DNA from: DATGUA01 sp035301545
GTDB lineage: Bacteria; Bacillota; Clostridia; Tissierellales; Tissierellaceae
Direction: 5' to 3'
NCBI GenBank assembly: GCA_035301545.1
Contig: DATGUA010000009.1
Span: 1-41,820 of the forward strand
Length of the DNA: 41,820 nt
Made by a program: the position numbers and the translations under genes. The notes beneath the pieces were generated by a model. It was given only the letters and a program-made list of their open reading frames with translations, was not told where the DNA came from and did no database searches. Shown in pieces: positions 15,810 through 22,916 of the stretch. How positions within the stretch are numbered: position 1 is the first letter of the stretch; each line of letters starts with the position of its first letter.

Positions 15810-16410
15810 ATGACAAATAAACTTAAAAGGCTTAAAGAGAAAAGGCTTTATTATAAAAAGTATAAAACATAATACCAAAGATAGCCTTAGAATAACTTGA
15901 AATTGATCTTGTTATTCGATTTACTCATGAATCAACGACAATTGAGGGTAATACATTATCTTTAATCAAGAATAAACTTATTATAGAAGATCGAATATCA
16001 GTCAGAGGTAAAAGTTTAAGAGAAGTATATGAGATGAAGAACCATAATAAAGCATTTTAATATGTAAAGGACAATATTAAAAAGTAACTAAAGTTTCAAC
16101 AGTAATGTTATCAAAGATATTCAGGAAATATTAATGGGTAATGTAATATAAGGCGGTATTTATAGGTATATAGATGTTAGTATTACGGAAGCAAGTCATA
16201 GGCCACCTGTCAGGATTGAGATGGATGATAACTATATAAGTTTTGTTATGATTTGAAAAATACATCATTAAGCCCAGTAGAGAAGGCAGCTTGGGTATAT
16301 GGATAATTTGTGTCTATATATCCATTTGAGGATGGGAATGTAGAACATCAAGAATGATATTGAGTAGATTTAGATATTAGTTATATATTTTTAATAGTTG
16401 AGCAAAAAAC
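15810..16410 (+). pseudogene. Decayed Fic-family protein gene
   Basis: From ATG 15810 a short frame reads to a stop after 20 codons. Downstream, in shifted frames, come EIDLVIRFTHESTTIEGNTL with LSLIKNKLIIEDR (Fic N-terminal region, the usual 'ES..IEGNTL'), then YRYIDVSITEASHRPPVRIE, and then YPFEDGN followed in another frame by RTSRMILSRF, together the Fic motif (HPFxDGNGRTxR). The motif's first His reads Tyr and the glycine is hit by the frame change. At least four stops or shifts are present. Fic proteins normally AMPylate targets and often belong to toxin modules; this copy cannot make an intact one. It fills the whole gap between dpaL and the RpiR gene. Confidence 0.85.
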
Positions 16411-16430
16411 ATTTGTATTGAATTAATGAA

Positions 16431-16471
16431 GAATAAGGCCATGTCTATAAAATTGTAGAAATGGCTTATTC
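16431..16471. terminator. Hairpin at the 3' end of the RpiR-family gene
   Basis: GAATAAGGCCAT (16431-16442) pairs with ATGGCTTATTC (16461-16471) with one bulge. It overlaps the stop codon of the minus-strand regulator. The T-run on that strand is weak, so terminator strength is uncertain. Confidence 0.5.
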
Positions 16472-17326
16472 TTTATTATCTAGGTAATAACCTGTTTGGT
16501 ATATTCTATCTGCATAAGCTATTAAGGTACTAGACTCATCTGGATTCACAAGTGCAACAGAGCTAGCTAGATAGTTACTCAGTGACATTGGAGCGATTAG
16601 TGATTCCCTTATACCTACTCCATGAACATAAGTAGGTAGGATTATATCTGAGTAATGGCTGATTCTTGAAATATCTTTTGCAGTAATAACTAGTATTTTA
16701 GTACCATTTAATCTAGCTTTATTTATAATATTTACTGTATTTAATGAATATCTTGGAAATAGATAGGCAACTAATAAATCTTCTTTATTAGATGATGCTA
16801 TTGACATTGGATACATACCTCCAACTGGTTGTAATAATTCAACAGATTTTCTTACCTGGCTTAATCTTAAAGACATATAAAATGCAAGGGTGAAAGAATC
16901 ATTATAACCAATCACATATACTTTTCTTGAGTTTACTAATAAATGAATTGCTCTTTTCAAATCTTCTTCCGGAATAGAATACATTGTCTTATTTAAATTA
17001 TCAATATCTTTATTAAGAGATTTATCAAATAGTTCTGCAATATTTTCATTTTCCAATTGTTTAAAATTTCTAATTACATTAAAAGGGTCATCTACTTTAG
17101 TGTAATTTCTTATACCTTCTTGTAATTCTGAATATCCACTTAATCCTAATTCCTTAGCAAATCTTATAATAGAAGTAGTACTGACTCCTATATTTTGTGA
17201 TAATTCACTCAATGTGTCATATACAATATGGTTAAAGTTATCAATAATATAATTTGCTATTATTTTCTCGGAATTTGTAAAATTATCATATCTTTTGTAA
17301 ATTAATTTAATAATATTATCTTCCAT
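16466..17326 (-). CDS. RpiR/MurR-family transcriptional regulator
   Basis: A 286-residue regulator. Residues 1-80 are the RpiR-type HTH (LSELSQNIGVSTTSIIRFAKELGLSGYSELQEGIRN), and residues about 105-260 form a SIS sugar-isomerase-fold effector domain (AIHLLVNSRKVYVIGYNDSFTLAFYMSLRLSQV, then DLLVAYLFPRYSLNTVNIINKARLNGTKILVITA). SIS-domain regulators usually bind phosphosugars, but RpiR proteins next to amino-acid genes are also common in clostridia. It is divergent from the cyclodeaminase-family gene, with a 300-base gap that carries a perfect palindrome, so it probably controls that gene. Start ATG 17326, preceded on its own strand by AGGTGAAG. Confidence 0.88.
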   Translation of the reverse strand: MEDNIIKLIYKRYDNFTNSEKIIANYIIDNFNHIVYDTLSELSQNIGVSTTSIIRFAKELGLSGYSELQEGIRNYTKVDDPFNVIRNFKQLENENIAELFDKSLNKDIDNLNKTMYSIPEEDLKRAIHLLVNSRKVYVIGYNDSFTLAFYMSLRLSQVRKSVELLQPVGGMYPMSIASSNKEDLLVAYLFPRYSLNTVNIINKARLNGTKILVITAKDISRISHYSDIILPTYVHGVGIRESLIAPMSLSNYLASSVALVNPDESSTLIAYADRIYQTGYYLDNKE

Positions 17327-17626
17327 ATCTTCACCTACTATAAATATTTTGTCTGATTTATAAACTAATTATATTACAGTATGTCTATGAAATTCAAATT
17401 AATAATTTTACTTATAATATTCAGATTTTATAAATAATTTCCAATATTACAAAAACAAATCTTGACAATAAAATAATTTGTGTTATCCTGTTGTACTAAG
17501 TAGTACAAAATGTATCAAAAGGTACTTAAAAGGAGGATAGAAATAAGTTATGAGTATAGTACCAGAAGACTAATATAAGTTTGTAACTACAAATTTGAAA
17601 CAAAAATATTTTAGGGGGAGATAATT
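17327..17626. promoter_or_regulatory. Divergent intergenic region, RpiR gene / cyclodeaminase-family gene
   Basis: This 300-base region holds no gene. Rightward promoter: TTGACA (17462-17467), 16 bases, TATCCT (17484-17489) with an extended-TG. Over the expected start site lies TTGTACTA-AG-TAGTACAA (17491-17508), perfect arms of 8 bases. Just downstream AAATGTATCAA (17508-17518) also occurs before the GltS-type gene at 18845-18855. An AGGAGG at 17531-17536 leads only to a 7-codon ORF (MSIVPED, 17550-17573), probably meaningless or a remnant. The final stretch carries the ribosome binding site GGGGGAG of the next gene. Confidence 0.65.
17491..17508. promoter_or_regulatory. Putative RpiR-type operator palindrome
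   Basis: TTGTACTAAGTAGTACAA has two perfect 8-base inverted arms around AG and begins just after the -10 box of the rightward promoter, a standard repressor position. The TGTA...TACA form resembles sites known for the RpiR-family regulator HexR. Confidence 0.65.
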
Positions 17627-18751
17627 ATGGATACAGGAAGAGTAGATTTTTTATATCTGGATGAGAAAGATATGATAAAAGCAGGGGTACTTAATATGCA
17701 TAAATGTATTAATGAGATGGAAAACGTATTCAAATTATTAAGTGAAGAAGATTATATTATGGGAGGAAGCAATGATAACTCACATGGGATGTTAATAGAT
17801 TTCCCAGATAATCCAGTTCATCCTAGTATGCCTAAGAATGGACCAGATAGAAGATTTATGGCTATGCCAGCTTATCTTGGTGGAGAATATAGAGTTTGTG
17901 GATGTAAATGGTATGGTTCAAATATTGAAAATATTCCTAATGGTCTTCCAAGATCAATATTAATGATGACAATAAATAATGCAGATACAGGTGCTCCTTT
18001 AACATTTCAATCTGCGAATTTGTTAAGTGCTTGGAGAACAGGTGCAATACCTGGTGTAGGTGCTAAATATTTGGCTAATCCTGATTCTAAAACTTTTGGT
18101 GTAGTTGGTGCTGGTGCAATTGGAACATCAAGTACTGAAGCGATAATAGATGCTGTTCCAACTTTAGAAGAAATCAAAATTTATGATATTTATCTTCCGA
18201 CAGCTGAAATTTTAGAGGAAAGGCTTAATGATGAATATCCTGAATTGAATGTTAAAATTGTTGATACTATGGAAGAAGCTATTAAAGATAGTGATGTTGT
18301 TAATCTTGCTACATCTGGAGAGGCAAATCCAAAAATAGAAAATGAGTGGATAAGTCCTGGTACACTATTTACAGTATCTGCAACCGCAGATTTTGATCCG
18401 GATTTTGCAATAAATAATATGAAATTTGTTGTTGATAATTGGAAGATGTATGAAGCTGTTTTAGATGAAGAAAAATATCCATTTTATAATACGACAATGG
18501 GTGTAATTGGAAGACAATTATTAGATTGGATTTACGAAGAAAAAATGACTGCAGATATAATTAAAAATATTGGTGATATAATTACTGATAAAATAAAAGG
18601 TAGAGAATCAAAGGACGATATAATTTTATATGGATTAGGTGGTCAACCAGTATATGATCTAGCTTGGGGATATAGAATATATAAAAATGCATTAGAAAAG
18701 GGAATAGGAGTAAAATTAAATCTTTGGGAAAGTGCTTATCAGGCAAGATAA
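17627..18751 (+). CDS. Ornithine cyclodeaminase/mu-crystallin family protein ('tyramine oxidase subunit B' type)
   Basis: A 374-residue NAD(P)-binding protein. The Rossmann motif is clear at TFGVVGAGAIGTSSTEAI (about residues 155-172), with the acidic residue after the next strand (IKIYDIY). The N-terminal half carries the substrate/dimer domain including CGCKWYGSNIENIPNGLPRSILMMTINNADTGAPLTFQSANLLSAWRTGA, the family's usual arrangement. Clostridial proteins of this length and text are named 'tyramine oxidase subunit B' in public annotation as I recall; I know of no direct proof for that activity. General family chemistry is NAD-dependent deamination or imine reduction of amino acids. A symporter gene follows behind a terminator. 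Start ATG 17627 behind GGGGGAG. Confidence 0.75.
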   Translation: MDTGRVDFLYLDEKDMIKAGVLNMHKCINEMENVFKLLSEEDYIMGGSNDNSHGMLIDFPDNPVHPSMPKNGPDRRFMAMPAYLGGEYRVCGCKWYGSNIENIPNGLPRSILMMTINNADTGAPLTFQSANLLSAWRTGAIPGVGAKYLANPDSKTFGVVGAGAIGTSSTEAIIDAVPTLEEIKIYDIYLPTAEILEERLNDEYPELNVKIVDTMEEAIKDSDVVNLATSGEANPKIENEWISPGTLFTVSATADFDPDFAINNMKFVVDNWKMYEAVLDEEKYPFYNTTMGVIGRQLLDWIYEEKMTADIIKNIGDIITDKIKGRESKDDIILYGLGGQPVYDLAWGYRIYKNALEKGIGVKLNLWESAYQAR

Positions 18752-18763
18752 CTTTGCAATAAG

Positions 18764-18812
18764 AAGAGAGCATCATTCAATAATAGATTATAGGAGTGAT
18801 GCTCTTATTTTA
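18764..18812 (+). terminator. Terminator or read-through hairpin after the cyclodeaminase-family gene
   Basis: AGAGCATCATTC and GAGTGATGCTCT pair with one G-U around a 17-base loop, followed by TATTTT. Confidence 0.8.
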
Positions 18813-18875
18813 AAAATTATTGTGAATAATAAAATGATGAGATTAAATGTATCAATTTAAAGGGGAGGAAATATA

Positions 18876-20255
18876 ATGACTGCACATGATTTTTTTCTTG
18901 ATTTTGCATTAGCATCATTGTTAATTTTAACTGGGCAATTTTTAAGGTCTAAGTTAACTATATTTCAAAGATTTTTTATGCCTGCAAGTATGATTGCTGG
19001 ATTTTTGGGATTAATATTAGGTCCTAGTGTTTTAAATGTTTTACCATTCTCTGAATCAATTGGTTCATATGCTGGTATATTGATTATTTTAATATTTACT
19101 GTAGTAGGAGTTAATGGTTTTGAATTTAGTAAAGGTTCTGGTAAATCAGAAGTGCAAAGGATAGTAGGTTTTCAGCTTTATAGAATGATTGCATTATTAG
19201 TCCAATTTGCTATACCTATCCTGGCTACAACATTTATATTTACAAAAATTTGGCCAGGTTTAAATGATGGTTTTGGTATGTTATTAGTATCAGGATTTTA
19301 TGGAGGACATGGAACTGCCGCTGCAGTAGGTCAAACCTTTACTGATTTAGGTTGGTCTGACGCAATGGATTTGGCTATAACTTTTGCAACAGTTGGAATT
19401 TTAACAGGGGTATTTGTTGGCTTAATACTTATAAAATATGCTACTAAGAAAAAACAAACTGCATATATAGAAGATTTTAGGTATATAGAAGGAGATCTAA
19501 AAACTGGTCTAATTACTAAAGAAAATAGAGAATCAGTAGGAGAAGAGACAATATCTCCTGTATCTTTAGATACATTATGTTTTCATCTTTCTATTATACT
19601 AAGTATATCAGGTATAAGTTATTTAATAAATAACTGGATATCAATTAACTTTATATCAGGTATTCCAGATTTTACAATTTCATATATTGTAGCATTAATC
19701 TTTTTCTTGATGTTTAGAAAGAATGCATTATATGATTATATAGATATGGAAATTAATGATAAAATATCAGGAACTGCAACGGATTTTCTAGTGTTTTTCG
19801 GTATAACCTCTATTAAACTAGATATAGTCATGAATTATGCAGGACCTTTGATACTAATGTCATTGCTAGGGATTCTTTTAGTAGTACTGTTTGTGTGGCC
19901 ATTAGGAAAAGGTTATAATAGAGATAGTTGGTTTGAAAGATCCATATTTATATTTGGATATTCGACAGGCGTATTTGCAATAGGTTTTATATTACTGAGG
20001 ATAGTAGATCCAGATAATAAATCTAAGACTGTAAGCGATATTGCATTAACACCATTAACAAGCTTTTTAGAGATAGTATTTTGGTCTGCATTACCTGCAT
20101 TACTGATAAATGGAAAAGGGATGTTCGCTGTGGGAATAATTGTTTTAGGAATAGTAGCATGCATTATAATTACCATAACGACTAAAACTTGGGTATTTAA
20201 TGTACCTGATAGTGAAAGGATTAAATTAGGAGTTGATGACGTAAAAAGTAGTTAG
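18876..20255 (+). CDS. Sodium/glutamate symporter-family protein (GltS-like)
   Basis: A 459-residue polytopic transporter. The segment LLVSGFYGGHGTAAAVGQTFTDLGW (about residues 139-163) matches the GltS re-entrant pore loop with its GHGT motif, and the N-terminal helix pair FMPASMIAGFLGLILGPSVL is also typical. It is longer than E. coli GltS (401 residues), mainly through a hydrophilic loop at about 190-230 (YIEDFRYIEGDLKTGLITKENRES). It probably imports glutamate or another amino acid with sodium. It lies 125 bases after the cyclodeaminase-family gene, behind AGGGGAGG; the shared AAATGTATCAA upstream of both genes hints at common control. A very long hairpin follows its stop. Confidence 0.85.
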   Translation: MTAHDFFLDFALASLLILTGQFLRSKLTIFQRFFMPASMIAGFLGLILGPSVLNVLPFSESIGSYAGILIILIFTVVGVNGFEFSKGSGKSEVQRIVGFQLYRMIALLVQFAIPILATTFIFTKIWPGLNDGFGMLLVSGFYGGHGTAAAVGQTFTDLGWSDAMDLAITFATVGILTGVFVGLILIKYATKKKQTAYIEDFRYIEGDLKTGLITKENRESVGEETISPVSLDTLCFHLSIILSISGISYLINNWISINFISGIPDFTISYIVALIFFLMFRKNALYDYIDMEINDKISGTATDFLVFFGITSIKLDIVMNYAGPLILMSLLGILLVVLFVWPLGKGYNRDSWFERSIFIFGYSTGVFAIGFILLRIVDPDNKSKTVSDIALTPLTSFLEIVFWSALPALLINGKGMFAVGIIVLGIVACIIITITTKTWVFNVPDSERIKLGVDDVKSS

Positions 20256-20278
20256 ATTAGTTTTAAGTTTCTGAGAAT

Positions 20279-20345
20279 AAAACATAATAACACCTCACTA
20301 TATTAGGCTGAGGATTCCTAAAATAGTGAGGTGTTATTATGTTTT
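20279..20345. terminator. Very long hairpin after the symporter gene
   Basis: The 23-base arms 20279-20301 and 20323-20345 are perfect inverted repeats (core AACACCTCACTAT / ATAGTGAGGTGTT). Inside them TTAGG (20303-20307) pairs with CCTAA (20317-20321), giving about 28 paired bases with one mismatch. The arms end in AAAA and TTTT, so it can act as a bidirectional terminator, but the stem is much longer than the others in the window. Confidence 0.8.
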
Positions 20346-20485
20346 GAATTTAGTATAATTGGATATAGGATTCCAATTGCTATAATACCTTTTATATTTT
20401 CCCTGTTAATTATAATATACTATATGAACAGAACTATTAGATAAAGAATAAACTATATAATATAATGGTTCTAGGAGGTTTTATT

Positions 20486-21547
20486 ATGTCAAAAATTCGA
20501 CGAATATTTGCAGGAAGTAATACATGTCAAGGTTTGTATTCTCTTCATGATAATATAATAGGTGAGAATAGAAATAGATTATATATATTAAAAGGAATGC
20601 CTGGTGGAGGTAAATCTTCATTAATGTTTAGAATAGGTGAAAGAGCTTTAAAAGAAGGATTTACTATAGAATATCATCATTGTCCAGCTGATCCTGAGTC
20701 TATAGATGGTGTAGTAATAAATGAATTAGCTATAGCTATAGTAGATGGTACACTACCACATCCTATGGATCCAGTATATCCAGGACTAGGAGATAAGATA
20801 GTAAATCTAGCTGCCTATATAGATGAATCTAAAATAGATGGGGCTAAAGATAAGATTAGAAATGCAAAGGCTAATAATAAAAGAGCTTATGAAAGAGCAT
20901 TTAATTATTTTAAAGCTGCTAAAAATATATATAATGAGATTATAGCTATGAATAAGGAATATGTAGATTTTAAAAAAGTAAATAAAATGAGTAAAAAATA
21001 TTTAAATAAGATCTTTTCACATGAAATAGTAGAAAAAGAAAATTATAAATTTAAGACTCGACATATGTTTTCTAATGCTTATACTCCTAAAGGTTATTTT
21101 GATTATACTGAAAGTATAATAGAGGATGTTAAAAATAAATATTATCTAAAAGGAGATCTAGGTACTGGAAAATCCAAATTTATGGAAAGGGCTATAAATA
21201 AGGCAAATATAGAGGATTTCCATTTAGAAATATATTATGATCCTTTTGTTCCAGATAAGATTGAATCTTTATTAATACATGAGTTAGATTTAATTATATC
21301 TTCTAATCAAAAGGTAAAAGTTGGAGATTATACTACTATAGATTTTAATCAGTATTTCGATAAATCTAAAGTAGATAATGAAGATTATAAAGAATTTAAA
21401 AGATTAATAAAGAAAGGTACCGAAGCTTTAAATATGGCTGAGAGGAATCATTTTGCTCAAGAGGAAGTATATAGTGAGGCTATAGATTTTACAGGTATAG
21501 ATAAAGAAAGAGAAAAAATTTGGGATGAGATAAAAAGGTATATTTAG
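20486..21547 (+). CDS. Tandem P-loop ATPase, PRK06851-like conserved protein
   Basis: A protein of 353 residues with two Walker A motifs, GMPGGGKS (37-44) and GDLGTGKS (223-230), each followed by a similar stretch (IEYHHCPADPESIDGVVI and LEIYYDPFVPDKIESLLI), so it is an internal duplication of a P-loop module. I recognise it as the PRK06851 type found in many spore-forming Firmicutes; the function is not known to me. The start is ATG 20486, 7 bases after AGGAGG at 20473-20478; the earlier in-frame start at 20465 lies upstream of that ribosome binding site and is rejected. It converges on the AlaX-type gene with a shared terminator. Confidence 0.8.
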   Translation: MSKIRRIFAGSNTCQGLYSLHDNIIGENRNRLYILKGMPGGGKSSLMFRIGERALKEGFTIEYHHCPADPESIDGVVINELAIAIVDGTLPHPMDPVYPGLGDKIVNLAAYIDESKIDGAKDKIRNAKANNKRAYERAFNYFKAAKNIYNEIIAMNKEYVDFKKVNKMSKKYLNKIFSHEIVEKENYKFKTRHMFSNAYTPKGYFDYTESIIEDVKNKYYLKGDLGTGKSKFMERAINKANIEDFHLEIYYDPFVPDKIESLLIHELDLIISSNQKVKVGDYTTIDFNQYFDKSKVDNEDYKEFKRLIKKGTEALNMAERNHFAQEEVYSEAIDFTGIDKEREKIWDEIKRYI

Positions 21548-21549
21548 AT

Positions 21550-21580
21550 AAAAGGCTAGATTAGATTCTAGCCTTTATAA
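21550..21580. terminator. Bidirectional terminator between convergent genes
   Basis: AAAGGCTAGA and TCTAGCCTTT form a perfect 10-bp stem with a short loop. It serves the tandem ATPase gene (+) and overlaps the last codons of the editing-protein gene (-). Confidence 0.85.
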
Positions 21581-22773
21581 TATTCTCTAATTTTAGTATA
21601 AAATTTTAGAATTACATCATTTAATAGATTAGATGAAGCTGCACCTTGAACTACTATGGGACTTCCCCCACCCTTTAATTCTATATCTTTAGATATATTA
21701 TTTAATAATTCTCTTAAATTTATATCTAAATCTTTACTTCTATTTACTAAAAATTGTCCATTTTCTTTATTCGGTATACTGTAGATTTGAATTAACTTTT
21801 CTTGATTATTATTTAAATAGGATGATATAAAACCTAATTCCTTAAGATTAATATCCTTAACTTCCTTAACTATATAATCAATATCCTTATATGATGTAGC
21901 CTCTTGTAGATAAAATTCTCCTTTATACTTATATATATCTTCTTTTAATTTTCTGTTTTCTTTTTCTAGATTTTCTTTTTGATTTATAAGTAGCTTTGAT
22001 TTTTCTAATAGATCTTTATCTTGAGAAGACATTATTGAAGATATTTCATTAATATATTGGTTCTTCCAGTAATAATCATCTAAAGCTCTAAATCCACATA
22101 AGAATTCTATTCTAGTATTACCTTTATTATTTTCCCATTTTCTAATCTTTACTAATCCAACTTCTCCAGTAGAATTTACATGAGTACCACAACAAGGTGA
22201 ATAGTCTAAACCCATAATTTCTACTATACGTATATCTTCATCAGTAGTCGGAAGTTTATCAATTGGTATTTCATCTAATTTATCTTCCTTAACTATATAT
22301 GATAAGACCTCAAAATTAGATTGGATGATTTTATTAGTTAAGAATTCTACTTGTTTTACTTCTTGTTTATTCAAACTAGGTTTTTGAATATCTATAGTTG
22401 AATAATCTTCTCCAATACGAAATCCTACAGTTTCAGCATTAAATAGACTTCGAAAGGAAGAGGAAAGTAAATGTTGTCCTGTATGTTGTTGCATCAGATC
22501 AAACCTATTGTCCCAATTTATAGATAGCTGAACATCTTTGCCTTCTATATCTTCTTCTAGTATATGGACTATATCTTCGTCCTTTTCATATACATCTATG
22601 ACATTTATATTATTTATTTTACCTTTGTCTCTAGGTTGTCCACCTGCTAAATGAGGATAAAAAATTGTTCTGTCTAACGTAAAATAATATTTATCTTCTT
22701 TAAAACTTTTTTCTAATATATTAGCATCTATTTCTTTTAAATAAGGATTATCTAAATATACTTTTAAAGTCAA
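21568..22773 (-). CDS. Alanyl-tRNA editing protein, AlaX-L type with DHHA1 domain
   Basis: A free-standing editing domain that removes serine or glycine from mischarged tRNA-Ala. With the start used here it has 401 residues: an N-terminal beta domain (FTLDRTIFYPHLAGGQPRDKG), the zinc-site motifs QQHTGQH (His97, His101) and CCGTH (Cys194, His198), a long coiled coil (about 240-285) and a C-terminal DHHA1 domain ending KGGGSPIVVQGAAS. I choose TTG at 22773, preceded by GGTGG five bases upstream; the protein then begins MTLKVYLDNPYL, as relatives do. The ATG at 22797 has no ribosome binding site. It is divergent from comEC. Confidence 0.88.
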   Translation of the reverse strand: MTLKVYLDNPYLKEIDANILEKSFKEDKYYFTLDRTIFYPHLAGGQPRDKGKINNINVIDVYEKDEDIVHILEEDIEGKDVQLSINWDNRFDLMQQHTGQHLLSSSFRSLFNAETVGFRIGEDYSTIDIQKPSLNKQEVKQVEFLTNKIIQSNFEVLSYIVKEDKLDEIPIDKLPTTDEDIRIVEIMGLDYSPCCGTHVNSTGEVGLVKIRKWENNKGNTRIEFLCGFRALDDYYWKNQYINEISSIMSSQDKDLLEKSKLLINQKENLEKENRKLKEDIYKYKGEFYLQEATSYKDIDYIVKEVKDINLKELGFISSYLNNNQEKLIQIYSIPNKENGQFLVNRSKDLDINLRELLNNISKDIELKGGGSPIVVQGAASSNLLNDVILKFYTKIREYYKG

Positions 22774-22916
22774 TATTGCCACCAACCTTTCTGTCATTAA
22801 TATATAAAATCAATATTTAAGGTGAATATTTATAATCTATGTTATAATTAAAATGATATCAAATATATGATATATTTTCCATTGCTAAATTTCTACTTAT
22901 ATTTCAAGGTGATGAT

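Noticed and set aside
17550..17573. Seven-codon ORF MSIVPED with an upstream AGGAGG
   Set aside because: The spacing to AGGAGG is 13 bases and no regulatory partner structure is visible; it may be a remnant, but I cannot support it as a leader peptide.
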